From JALNZF01 sp963732675 (lineage in GTDB: Bacteria > Nitrospirota > UBA9217), in contig CAVTAJ010000005.1 of the NCBI GenBank assembly GCA_963732675.1, forward strand, positions 496,001-560,000: a stretch of 64,000 nt of DNA. The letters run 5' to 3'. The position numbers were made by a program, and so were the translations under genes. Within the stretch, counting starts at the first letter, position 1, and each line of letters starts with the position of its first letter. Shown piece by piece: positions 1-8,699 of the stretch. The notes beneath the pieces were generated by a model that saw nothing but the letters and a program-made list of their open reading frames with translations, was not told where the DNA came from and did no database searches.

Positions 1-997
1 TGACTTTATAACCCTTCACACGCCGAAGACCAGGGAAACGGCGAACCTGATCAACAAGGACACGATCCGCCAGATGAAGGATGGCGTGCGCATCATCAAC
101 TGCGCCCGGGGCGGGATCGTGAACGAGCAGGACCTCTTCGAGGCGCTCAAGAGCGGCAAGGTCGCCGGTGCCGCGTTTGACGTGTTCGAAAAAGAGCCGC
201 CGGAGAACCACCCGCTCCTTACCCTGGATAATTTTATCGCCACGCCGCACCTCGGCGCATCGACACGTGAGGCCCAGGAGAACGTGGCCGTCGCCGTTGC
301 CGAGCAGATCGTGGACTACCTCATCGCCGGCACGGTGCGGAACGCCGTAAACGTCCCGTCGGTGCCCGCGGACCAGCTCCCGATGCTCTCTCCCTACATC
401 AACCTTGCGGAGCGCATGGGACTCTTCCAGGCGCAGCTCTGCGAGGGAGGCCTCACGCAGGTGACGGTGGAGTACAGCGGAGAGGTGTCTAACCTCAAGC
501 AGGAGCCGATCACGCTTGCGGCGCTCAAAGGCCTGCTTACGCCGGTCCTCAACGAGAACGTCAACTATGTGAATGCACCGCTCATTGCCAAGGACCGCGG
601 CATCGAGATCAAGGTGTCCAAATCGGCCGATACCACCGAGTACACGAGTCTTATCACGATCCGGGTCAAGGCCGGCGGCAAGGACCTGTCCGTTGCCGGG
701 ACGCTGAACAGCAAAAAAGAACCGCGCATCATCCAGGTGGACAACTTCCCCATGGAGACCGTGCCCGAGGGCGACATGCTGGTGCTCATGAACAACGACA
801 AACCGGGCGTGATCGGCGGCATCGGCATGCTGCTCGGCCAGAACGGGATCAATATCGCGCGCATGCAGTTCGGCCGCGAGAAGCAGGGCGGGATGGCGAT
901 GTCGGTCGTGAGCATCGACAGCGCCGTGTCCGACGACCTCATGGCAAAGATCAAACAGATGCCGAACGTGCTGTCGGTGAAGCTGATCAAGATATAG
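1..997 (+). CDS. serA: D-3-phosphoglycerate dehydrogenase, 5' partial
   Basis: This enzyme oxidises 3-phosphoglycerate to 3-phosphohydroxypyruvate, the first step of serine synthesis, in the cytoplasm. The reading frame is already open at base 2, so the gene starts outside the window and about 200 N-terminal residues are missing. What remains holds the end of the nucleotide-binding and catalytic core (NCARGGIVNEQDL; the catalytic histidine in TPHLGASTREA), then an intervening ASB-type domain, then a C-terminal ACT regulatory domain (DKPGVIGGIGMLLGQNGINI). It is therefore the long form of the enzyme with a C-terminal ACT domain, which in this family often mediates serine feedback. The frame is intact to its TAG stop. 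purA follows about 120 bases later on the same strand. Confidence 0.95.
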   Translation, partial: DFITLHTPKTRETANLINKDTIRQMKDGVRIINCARGGIVNEQDLFEALKSGKVAGAAFDVFEKEPPENHPLLTLDNFIATPHLGASTREAQENVAVAVAEQIVDYLIAGTVRNAVNVPSVPADQLPMLSPYINLAERMGLFQAQLCEGGLTQVTVEYSGEVSNLKQEPITLAALKGLLTPVLNENVNYVNAPLIAKDRGIEIKVSKSADTTEYTSLITIRVKAGGKDLSVAGTLNSKKEPRIIQVDNFPMETVPEGDMLVLMNNDKPGVIGGIGMLLGQNGINIARMQFGREKQGGMAMSVVSIDSAVSDDLMAKIKQMPNVLSVKLIKI

Positions 998-1017
998 CAT
1001 TCCGCTTTGGCGGAATG
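998..1017 (+). terminator. hairpin after serA
   Basis: A perfect 8-bp inverted repeat (CATTCCGC / GCGGAATG, loop TTTG) begins right after the serA stop. No T-run follows, so termination is only possible, not shown. Confidence 0.4.
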
Positions 1018-1108
1018 AATTGAAGTTTGAAGATTGGAAATTAGTAATTGGAAAATGATGGCAGTTAGCTCTTCCGGGCAATTTCCAAGTTACAATTTCC
1101 AATAAAGG
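1018..1108. repeat. AT-rich 'ATTGGAAATT' intergenic repeat
   Basis: Between serA and purA lies a cluster of short units of the type GATTGGAAATT / AATTTCCAA in both orientations, forming an imperfect palindrome. The same words recur at 33108-33217 and 57809-57846. It contrasts sharply with the GC-rich flanking genes and contains no coding sequence. Confidence 0.6.
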
Positions 1109-1116
1109 AGTTCGTA

Positions 1117-2436
1117 ATGCCGGTTTTAGTTGTTGTCGGCGCCCAGTGGGGCGATGAAGGCAAGGGAAAGATCATTGACCTCCTGACCGAGCGAGCGGAC
1201 ATTGTCGCGCGTTATCAGGGCGGCCACAATGCGGGCCATACGGTGGTGGTCGGGATGGAAGAGTTCATCCTGCACCTGATCCCGTCCGGGATCCTGCACC
1301 GCGGTAAAAAATGCATTATCGGAAACGGCGTGGTGGTCGATCCCGCGGCGCTTCTCGATGAGATGGATGGCTTAAAAAAGCGGGGCATCAAGACTGATCA
1401 AAGCCTGCTCATCAGCAAGAACGCCCATTTGATCATGCCGTACCACAAGGCGCTCGATATTGCGAGCGAGAATCTCAAGGGGAACAAAAAGATCGGCACC
1501 ACGGGCCGCGGGATCGGTCCTGCGTACGCGGACAAGATAAACCGCAAGGGCATCAGAATGGCGGACCTTCTTGACCCGGAGCAGTTTCGCGAAAAGCTGG
1601 CGGCCAACACCGGTGAGGCGAACTTCCTGCTCGAGCGGTTTTACAACGCGCCGCTGGTGCACCAGGACCAGGTGTATGAAGAGTACATGGGATATGCGCA
1701 CAAACTGAAGAAATATATTACCGACACCACGCTTGTTCTCAATGAAGCGATCGCAAAGAACAAAAAGGTGCTGGCAGAGGGCGCGCAGGGCACGCACCTC
1801 GACGTGGACCACGGGACCTACCCCTTTGTGACCTCATCGAGCCCCACGGCAGGCGGCGCCTGCACAGGCCTCGGCATCGGCCCGAACACGATCGCCGAGG
1901 TGATGGGCATTGTGAAGGCCTATACCACCCGCGTGGGCAGCGGGCCATTTCCGACAGAGCAGGAGAACAAACTGGGCGAGCTGCTCCGCGCCCGCGGCAG
2001 GGAGTACGGCGCCACAACGGGCAGGGCGCGCCGGTGCGGCTGGGCGGACACGCTCATCATCCGCCATGCCGTGCGCGTGAACGGCATGACGAGCGTGGCC
2101 ATCACCAAGCTCGATGTGCTCGATACCCTCGATGAGCTCAAGATCTGCGTGGGCTACAAGTACAAGGGCAAACTCTACGAGGAGATGCCGTCCGAGCTCA
2201 CGGTGCTGGAAAAGGGCGTGCCGCAGTATATCACCATGCCGGGGTGGCGGCAGACCACCATCGGGATCACGAAATACGGTGACCTGCCGAGGAAGGCCAG
2301 GGCCTACGTGGAGAAGCTCTGCAAGCTCTGCGGGGTCAAGCCGGCCATCATCTCGACCGGCGCGCGCAGGGATGAGACCATCATCCTTGAGCAGCCCTTT
2401 AAGAAGGCGGCGACGCGGGGACGTAAAGCGAAATAG
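1117..2436 (+). CDS. purA: adenylosuccinate synthetase
   Basis: This enzyme joins IMP and aspartate at the expense of GTP to give adenylosuccinate, the first committed step to AMP. The 439-residue length matches the family. The N-terminus carries the GTP/IMP loop GDEGKGK (residues 12-18, with catalytic Asp13) and GGHNAGHTVV (about residues 36-45, with the catalytic histidine). Further on are TTGRGIGPAYADK and the C-terminal STGARRDE segment that contacts GTP. The start is set by a good ribosome site (AAAGGAG) eight bases upstream. The frame is unbroken. A tRNA promoter begins just after the stop. Confidence 0.98.
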   Translation: MPVLVVVGAQWGDEGKGKIIDLLTERADIVARYQGGHNAGHTVVVGMEEFILHLIPSGILHRGKKCIIGNGVVVDPAALLDEMDGLKKRGIKTDQSLLISKNAHLIMPYHKALDIASENLKGNKKIGTTGRGIGPAYADKINRKGIRMADLLDPEQFREKLAANTGEANFLLERFYNAPLVHQDQVYEEYMGYAHKLKKYITDTTLVLNEAIAKNKKVLAEGAQGTHLDVDHGTYPFVTSSSPTAGGACTGLGIGPNTIAEVMGIVKAYTTRVGSGPFPTEQENKLGELLRARGREYGATTGRARRCGWADTLIIRHAVRVNGMTSVAITKLDVLDTLDELKICVGYKYKGKLYEEMPSELTVLEKGVPQYITMPGWRQTTIGITKYGDLPRKARAYVEKLCKLCGVKPAIISTGARRDETIILEQPFKKAATRGRKAK

Positions 2437-2446
2437 GTCTTTTGTG

Positions 2447-2476
2447 TTGACAAAGACAGCGGTTCTTTGTTATGAT
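2447..2476 (+). promoter_or_regulatory. sigma70-type promoter for tRNA-Lys
   Basis: TTGACA (2447-2452) and TATGAT (2471-2476) are separated by 18 bases. The tRNA-Lys gene begins 28 bases after the -10 element. Confidence 0.7.
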
Positions 2477-2504
2477 ACGCAGCTTTAAAGAATACCGCGA
2501 GAGC

Positions 2505-2580
2505 GGGCCGGTAGCTCAGTTGGTAGAGCACCGCCCTTTTAAGGCGGGTGTCCTGGGTTCGAGTCCCAGCCGGCTCACCA
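2505..2580 (+). tRNA. tRNA-Lys (anticodon TTT)
   Basis: A complete 76-base cloverleaf. The acceptor stem GGGCCGG pairs with CCGGCTC, the anticodon loop CTTTTAA gives anticodon TTT, the T loop is normal, and the CCA end is encoded. Confidence 0.97.
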
Positions 2581-2693
2581 GTTAAGTACAGTTATGAGTT
2601 GTGAGTTGTGAAGTTGGGAGTTAATAAATCGATTCAATGCAAGTCTGACAATTTCCAAACTTAGAACATTGAACTAAGAACTGATTCACATCC

Positions 2694-2771
2694 GTCCCCA
2701 TCGTCTAGCCTGGCCCAGGACACCGCCCTTTCACGGCGATAACAGGGGTTCGAATCCCCTTGGGGACGCCA
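2694..2771 (+). tRNA. tRNA-Glu (anticodon TTC)
   Basis: A complete cloverleaf with acceptor GTCCCCA/TGGGGAC, anticodon loop CTTTCAC (anticodon TTC) and encoded CCA. The anticodon stem (CCGCC/GGCGA) ends in a C-A mismatch where most tRNA-Glu genes have a pair. This is either a natural variant or a sequence error. Confidence 0.93.
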
Positions 2772-2778
2772 ATCAAAT

Positions 2779-3025
2779 TCAGGAGTTACCGGTTTCCGGT
2801 AGCTCCTTTTCTTTTGACTGTGCTAAATTTGTGATAATTCCCCCATAGCTTTTATCAAGCTTACTGCTTGCACTGGCGAGGTACGCCGGGCCGATGTGAG
2901 CATACCGCCAGGTCATACGCGTGTCCTTGTGGCCCATCAGGTCTGCGAGAGTATCGAGATCAACCCCTGCCTGTTCCACGACGCGAAGCAATGCTGAAGG
3001 TCATGGAACCAAAATTTATTATTCA
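2779..3025 (-). pseudogene. tyrosine recombinase (phage-type integrase) C-terminal remnant
   Basis: Only the C-terminal end of a tyrosine recombinase is left. In one frame the minus strand reads FHDLQHCFASW (about 2995-3025). After a frameshift it continues as VEQAGVDLDTLADLMGHKDTRMTWRYAH, with LMGHKD and the presumed catalytic tyrosine in WRYAH. Family members carry HxLRH; here the arginine is replaced by glutamine, so a catalytic residue is lost as well as the N-terminal two thirds. The remnant ends seven bases from the 3' end of tRNA-Glu, the usual attachment site of such elements. This suggests an old integrated element of which nothing else is recognisable. Confidence 0.75.
2782..2815 (+). 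terminator. terminator after the tRNA pair
   Basis: GGAGTTACCGG, loop TTT, CCGGTAGCTCC (one G-T pair) followed by a T-rich tract. It lies eleven bases after tRNA-Glu and overlaps the 3' end of the integrase remnant on the other strand. Confidence 0.75.
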
Positions 3026-3060
3026 TGGATACGACATAAGCAGAAGTAGCTGAAAAACTT

Positions 3061-3069
3061 TGCTATAAT
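3061..3069 (+). promoter_or_regulatory. extended -10 promoter candidate
   Basis: TGCTATAAT matches an extended -10 element (TGnTATAAT). No good -35 lies upstream. It sits 41 bases before the small hydrophobic ORF that leads into the histidine kinase gene. Confidence 0.45.
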
Positions 3070-3109
3070 ATGACTTAACATTACGTTATTCCAACACATG
3101 TGGGGCAGA

Positions 3110-3256
3110 ATGAGCCAGGCTATGAAGCGCCTCTTTTTCCCTTTCATGGTCGTTTTGCTCCTTACGGTCCTCTTGCTCTTTGGAACAGGGTCTTCAAAGG
3201 CGAACTTCTTTACTGATCCCTATTCTGTTATCCGTTTGTTTTCGAGTTGGAAATGA
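3110..3256 (+). CDS. 48-residue hydrophobic peptide upstream of histidine kinase
   Basis: A short open frame, MSQAMKRLFFPFMVVLLLTV..., with a positively charged start and a hydrophobic stretch (residues 8-24) like a signal peptide or single membrane segment, followed by a short polar tail ending in SSWK. I recognise no family. It ends ten bases before the kinase start and could be co-translated with it. It follows an extended -10 element. It may be a small membrane peptide, a leader, or a chance frame; conservation in relatives would decide. Confidence 0.4.
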   Translation: MSQAMKRLFFPFMVVLLLTVLLLFGTGSSKANFFTDPYSVIRLFSSWK

Positions 3257-3266
3257 TGAGGAATGC

Positions 3267-6252
3267 ATGATCCTGCAGGTACTGAATCCCGATAACTACA
3301 GTCTGAATGGTTTCGCAATGCCCATGCTGGTCGTCGGTGTTGCGATCGCTGCTCTGGGGCTCTTTGTCCTCGTCCGAGAGCATGGATCCCTTATCGGGAT
3401 GCTGTTCCTCCTCATGTGCCTGAGCGTCAGCCTCTATCTGGCAGCGACCGGTGTAAACTATGCGAGCCTGGATGACGGCCTGTCACTTCTCTGGATCCGG
3501 ATCTCGCAACTCGGCTCTGTCTTCATCCCCACTACCGTGCTTTTGTTGACCGTGGCCCGCCTTGGCCTGTTCCATCGTTTTCGCTTCACCATCGCAGCAA
3601 GCATCGTTCTGTCAACGCTCCTTGCTCTTGGGGTCTTCTTCACGGATTTGCATGTCCGGGGAAGCGCCCGGTTCTTCTGGGGCAATTTCGTACAGTATGG
3701 GCCGCTGGGGTTCGTGTTTATCGGTTTTTTCATCTGTATCATGGTCCTCACCCTTCGCCTCTACTGGCAGGAATACCGACGCAGCACGACAGAGCTGCAC
3801 AAGAAACGGTTCAGAGGACTGCTCATAGCCTTCAGCATTGCCTACGTGGGCGCGGTTGACTTTCTCCCCGCGTTGGGCGTTCCCGTCTATCCGTTCGGGT
3901 ATGTCCCCATATTTATCTTTGTTGTGATCAGCGCTTATATCGTCATTCAATACCGGCTCGTTGACATCACGCCGGAGCTGGTTGCCGGCCAGATTCTGGA
4001 GACCATGGAGGGGGCCGTGATCGTCGTCGACCTCGAGGGGAAGATACGGCTGATCAATCGCGTTGCCCTGGAGATGCTTGGGCATCAAAAATCCGATCTC
4101 CTCGGGGAAGACCTGACGTCCATGCTTCATATTCCCGTCGAATCCAGCTCCGAAGTCCGGGCAGGCGTGCGTTCCCTCGCCCGGGAGATGGTCTGGCCCG
4201 GCAGGAACGGGAAGCGATTCGATGTCATCGTGTCCGTGTCCCCGGTGACGGACCATCTGAACGTTCCGATAGGTACGGTCTATGTGGCCCACGACATTAC
4301 CATTCGCAAGCAAGCGGAAGAGGCGCTTCAGGAGAGCGAAGAAAAATATCGTTCGCTGGTGGAGACAGCCCAGGACCCCATCTTCACGTCCGATGCCGAT
4401 GGTCGTTATTTGTATGTCAATTCCGCCGCCGCGGCTCGCTTTGGCGCAACACCTGTGAAGATCATCGGAAAATCCCTGCATGACGTTTTCCCCCATCATA
4501 TAGCAGATAGATATCTCGCGGTGGTCAGAGAGGTAATACAAACGGGTGAAGGCATGATTTCAGAAGACTTGTCTGAAATCAACGGGCAATCATGCTGGTT
4601 CAGCAATAATATACAGCCCATCCGCGACCGTCACGGAAATATCAAGGCGGTACAGGTTGTCATGCGCGACATCAGCAGCCTCAAACAGGCGGAACAGGCG
4701 CTGCGCGAAAGCGAGGAGCGGTTGCAGGCGGCCGTCCACGTTTCTCGGATCGGCATCTTCGATCATGACCAGCTCACCGATACCATCTACTGGTCGCCGC
4801 AGCAGCGGATCATCCATGGCTGGGGCCCGATGAACCGGTAACCTTGCAGGACTTTCTCAAGCTCGTCCACCCTGAGGACTTCGAGAGCATCGTGGCAGCT
4901 GTCCGGCACGCCCACGACCCGGCGGGGATGGTATCTGGGATGTTGTGCATCGGATCATACGCCGCGACGGCACCGTCCGCTGGCTGAGGCAGCGATCGCA
5001 GACGTTCTTTGAAGGCGAAGGTGACGCGCGGCGTCCGGTGCGCACCGTCGGCGCCGTCCTCGACATCACTGATCAGAAACTGGCTGAGGAGGAGCGGGAG
5101 AAGCTCCAGTCCCAGTTATTACAGTCGCAAAAAATGGAATCCATCGGTCAGCTCGCGGGCGGCATCGCGCACGACTTCAACAATATTCTCGCGGCAATTG
5201 TAGGGTATGGACATCTTGTCCAAATGCGCATGAGAGACGGTGATCCTACCCGGGTATATCTCGACCAGATTCTTGCATCGGCAGAACGGGCAGCCGGTCT
5301 GACCCAGAGCCTCCTTGCTTTCAGCCGAAAACAGGTCATCAACCCGCAGAACATTGATATCAACGACGTAATTCACAAGGTCGAAAAATTTCTGTCGCGG
5401 GTCATTGGCGAAGATATCATGCTAACAACAGTACTGAGCGCAGAGGTATTGATAATATACGCCGATGTCACGCAGATCGAGCAGGTCTTGATGAACCTCG
5501 CCACCAACGCCCGGGACGCCATGCCGAAGGGCGGAAGGCTCATGATTGAAACCGGACGGGTGATGCTCGATGATGAATATGTCCGGACGCATGGCTTTGG
5601 ATTGCCCGGCCACTACGCAGTGCTGACGGTGAGCGACACCGGTGAGGGAATAGATGAACAGACGCAGAAAAAAATATTTGAACCATTTTTTACGACCAAA
5701 GAACTCGGTAGAGGGACAGGACTTGGGCTTGCTATCATATACGGTATCGTGAAGCAGAACAACGGCTACATCAACGTGTACAGCGAGGTCGGCAAAGGAA
5801 CGACGTTCAAGATATACTTTCCGTTTATCAAGACCGGTGCAGAGGATGTGCGAAACACCGAAGTCCCGGTACCGGTCCGGGGCGGAACGGAAACGATCCT
5901 GCTCGCAGAGGACAACGACGCGGTGAGAACTCTCACGCAGATTGTACTGTCGGAGTTCGGCTATCGGGTCATTGAAGCCGTGGACGGCGAGGAAGCCCTC
6001 AAGAAATTCCTCGATAACCAGGACACGATCAGCCTCCTCATAGTCGATGTCATCATGCCCAGGAAGAATGGCAGGGCCGTCTACGAAGAGGTGAAGAGGA
6101 TAAGGCCAGAAGTCAAGGTGCTCTTTACCAGCGGGTATCCGGCTGACCTGATCCAGAAAGAAGGTGTCCTCGAAAAAGGACTGAACTTCCTCTCGAAACC
6201 GGCTTCGCCCCAGGCACTGCTGCGGATGGTCAGGGAGGTGCTCGATCAATAG
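3267..6252 (+). CDS. membrane-bound PAS hybrid histidine kinase, frameshifted
   Basis: A sensor kinase that should autophosphorylate on histidine and pass the phosphate to its own receiver domain. In order: about seven hydrophobic segments (first 230 residues, 7TM-type sensor region), three PAS domains, a HisKA box (GGIAHDFNNIL), an ATPase domain (N box NLATNARDAMP, then DTGEGID and GTGLGLAI) and a receiver (LLIVDVIMPRKNG with the phospho-acceptor Asp). The chosen start has TGAGGA upstream. The third PAS domain is broken twice, near 4830 and 4925. Restoring one G at each point (GWGPDEPVTLQDF; DPAGDGIWDVVHR) gives a perfect PAS sequence, so these look like homopolymer undercalls. No separate response regulator is next to it. 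Confidence 0.85.
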
Positions 6253-6381
6253 CGAGTTGCTCCCTGAAGCTTCACGGATGCATGACGTAAGGGAGCAGGG
6301 GGTGTGGAAAGCAGGGAGACAGTCAAGAAACATCGTTCTTCAAATATACGACATTTTGATATTGAAAAAAGGAGGAGATTA

Positions 6382-7171
6382 ATGAAGAAGTATTTAGGAT
6401 GTGTGATTTTGGGCTTAACGCTTTTTCTGAACGTTCAGCCGGTATTTGCTCAGACAGATCGTGAGTACCAGGTCACTGAAAAAAGAAATTGAATCTCTCA
6501 AGGAAGGGCAAGCTGGGATAAAGAAAGACCTTCAGGAGATCAAGAAGCTCATTCAGTCTTCCCGGCAGGCGCCCGCAGCAGATGAATTCAAGCAGACATT
6601 AATCGACATTAAGGGCGCGCCAATTAAAGGAAACAAGAACGCAAATCTTGTATTAGTGGAATTTTCAGATTATCAATGACCATTCTGTGGAAGACACGTC
6701 CGTGAGACGGGTCCGCAGATAGATAAAGAATACATTGAAACCGGAAAATTGAGACACGTATTTATGGATTTCCCTCTTGACATGCACAAGAATGCGTTCA
6801 AGGCTTCCGTAGCAGGCCTATGCGCGAGAGACCAGGGAAAGTTCTGGGAAATGAATGAGAAGCTGTTCAACAACCCGACCAACAACCCAACGTGGCTGGA
6901 GCAGGAAAATTTATTGAAACTCGCCGAGGGCCTCGGACTCGACATGACATCGTTTAAGACATGTCTTGACAGCGGGAAGCACGATGGCGAGATCAAGCAG
7001 CGCATTGCTGAAGGTCAAAGCAAGGCCGGGATAACCGGCACGCCGGCATTTCTCCTGGGTTATATGACGTCCGACGGTAAGGTGAAAGCGGTAAAGAAAA
7101 TGGTGGGAGCGTCACCGTACGCCACTTTTAAGGCTGCGATAGATGAGGTGCTTTCCTCAAAAAACAGGTAA
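6382..7171 (+). CDS. DsbA-like thiol oxidoreductase, probable selenoprotein (UGA at 6677)
   Basis: An exported thioredoxin-fold protein that probably exchanges disulfides in the periplasm. The start has a strong site (GGAGGAG) and leads into a signal peptide (MKKYLGCVILGLTLFL...PVFAQ). A charged coiled-coil follows (SLKKEIESLKEGQAGIKKDL), then the catalytic domain. The active site reads FSDYQ-stop-PFCGRH: the stop is TGA at 6677-6679, exactly where relatives have the first cysteine of CPFC. The frame continues without further stop to RNKHIDE-free end ...VLSSKNR, including the cis-proline loop TGTPAFLL. A hairpin fitting a bacterial SECIS lies just downstream. One frameshift near 6480 is explained by one extra A in a run (six instead of five). 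A terminator follows the gene. Confidence 0.8.
6693..6713 (+). promoter_or_regulatory. candidate bacterial SECIS hairpin
   Basis: GACACGTC pairs with GACGGGTC (seven pairs and one A-G mismatch) around the loop CGTGA. The loop starts 21 bases after the in-frame TGA and has G at its second position. Both fit what is known of bacterial SECIS elements: an apical loop at a fixed short distance, with a G near its start. The hairpin lies inside the coding sequence, as in other bacterial selenoprotein genes. Confidence 0.6.
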
Positions 7172-7175
7172 CGGT

Positions 7176-7204
7176 CTGAGAGCGGGGCATGACCCCGCTC
7201 TCAG
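7176..7204 (+). terminator. terminator after the DsbA-like gene
   Basis: A perfect 12-bp stem CTGAGAGCGGGG / CCCCGCTCTCAG with a five-base loop, followed by a weak T-rich stretch (ATGTTTTC). It begins five bases after the stop. Confidence 0.7.
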
Positions 7205-7620
7205 ATGTTTTCACCGCGGTCGAGCGCATAAAAAAATATCATTTCCCCGGTGCTGGACGGCATTTTTTTATATTCGTGAAATTCCCTGTCATAAGTATGC
7301 CGCCTGGTCTCTATACTGCGATGCTCTGCCATTTATCATCTCGTGAACTACTCTGATCACACCTGCGGAGGGAGTTGCAAAAAGGAAGAGAAAGAGGGAT
7401 AATCTGAAATCAGTTTTCCGCAGAGGACCGGCGCGATCATCAGGAATGCGATCTCCTCTCTCGTCCGTTGCTTGTCTTTGTCGTGCACGGTTCACCGCAC
7501 CCCGGTGATCTCATTGACGGAAAGTTGTCTTGTTTAAAATCTGACTTAATTGGTGTTTGCCGCGGAAGAGCGTGTGAAATACGGTCTCTCCCGGGGTGAG
7601 TCCATGGTATATACAGCATT
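7205..7620. other. intergenic stretch without recognisable gene
   Basis: About 415 bases between the DsbA-like gene terminator and the PHP gene. It is AT-richer than its neighbours. I see no gene, tRNA or clear repeat, and no promoter good enough to call. Confidence 0.5.
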
Positions 7621-8256
7621 ATGAAATTCAAGATCGACCTGCACGTCCACACAAAATACAGCGGCGACAACGATTCTGATCCTGAGGAAGCGATTCTTCG
7701 TGCCATTGAACTCGGTCTCCACGGCATCGCCTTTACCGAGCACTACTACTACGAAGCATCAGAGCCCGTCGAGATCCTGAAGGAAAAGTACAAGAACAGC
7801 ATCCTGATCTTCCGGGGAGTAGAGTTTTCAACAGCAGAGGGGCATTGCCTCGTTTTCGGTGTTGATACGGACACGCTGTCGATAAAATATGCTTCGGTTA
7901 ACGAGGTCATGCAGGCAGTTCATCAGAAAGGCGGCGTGGTGATCCCTTCCCACCCCTATCGTTCGGTGAATAGCCTGGGCGACCTGGTGCGGAACGTGCC
8001 GGGCCTCTGCGCGCTCGAGGGATACAACGGCTGCAATATGCACGCGTTTAACGTGAAGGCGATCGAGGCGGCTGAGGTGCTGAAAATTCCCTATACCGGC
8101 GGTTCGGACGCGCACTCGCCCTGGGAGGTCGGCTCGTGTTTTACCGAGTTTGATGATGTGGTAACCGCTGAGAATTTAATCGAGGTATTAAAGGCAGGGA
8201 AATTCCGGGGAGTTGATACCCGAAAAATATCCAAAGTGATGATAAACAGTTTTTAA
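7621..8256 (+). CDS. PHP-domain metal-dependent phosphoesterase
   Basis: A cytoplasmic hydrolase of the polymerase-and-histidinol-phosphatase (PHP) family, 211 residues, all of it the PHP domain. The metal-binding motifs are visible in order: DLHVHTKYSGD (residues 6-16), FTEHYYY (about 39-45), GVEFST, HPYR near the middle and GGSDAHSPWEVG near residue 165. The family includes 3',5'-nucleoside bisphosphate phosphatases and histidinol phosphatases; the exact substrate cannot be read from the sequence. The frame is intact. The ribosome site before the ATG is weak. It stands alone, with no close co-directional neighbour. Confidence 0.85.
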   Translation: MKFKIDLHVHTKYSGDNDSDPEEAILRAIELGLHGIAFTEHYYYEASEPVEILKEKYKNSILIFRGVEFSTAEGHCLVFGVDTDTLSIKYASVNEVMQAVHQKGGVVIPSHPYRSVNSLGDLVRNVPGLCALEGYNGCNMHAFNVKAIEAAEVLKIPYTGGSDAHSPWEVGSCFTEFDDVVTAENLIEVLKAGKFRGVDTRKISKVMINSF

Positions 8257-8699
8257 TCACCTGCAGGCGTACCTCTTCGTCTTTGTCTCGCATCTTCTCG
8301 AAAATCAATCTCCCTTCTTGATATGCATCCCGGTCATCCGAAACGATCACCAGCCTGGATCTGTTCAATTCTCAACAAGGCCTTTTATCCCAACCCGGAC
8401 AAGTCGGAATCAAGAAAAGCCGAGTCAATGTCTCTGACACGGATATCAGCGGATGAATCCCGTAAGAAATCCTACGATAGCGTGTCGAGTCGCACGTCTG
8501 ACATCGTTGACCGGTCTGCGGCTTTTCTAACGGGATGAAACCTATGAAAGATCGTGATCCGTTATAATCCAATCAGTCCGGAGCAGTATCAAGAAAACCG
8601 GTTCATACTGCCCATTTTAGGAGAATTTTATTCTTTAGCGGCTCTCGTGGTCGTTCATGTGCCGAGGACTGTTGAGGGAGAAGACGTGCGGGGGAAATG
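8257..8699. other. intergenic stretch between convergent genes
   Basis: About 440 bases between the PHP gene and the Pit gene, which converge. No conserved gene is recognised. A minus-strand frame (about 8260-8368, MNRSRLVIVSDDRDAYQEGR...) has protein-like composition but no family signature and runs into the antisense of the PHP gene; it could be a gene remnant. Confidence 0.4.

Noticed and set aside
6475..6490. A AAA AAG in the DsbA-like gene as a programmed frameshift site
   Set aside because: The change needed is +1, whereas this heptamer promotes -1 slippage; one extra A in the run is simpler.
8260..8368. Minus-strand frame beginning MNRSRLVIVSDDRD as a gene
   Set aside because: Protein-like composition but no motif, no ribosome site and it runs into the antisense of the PHP gene.
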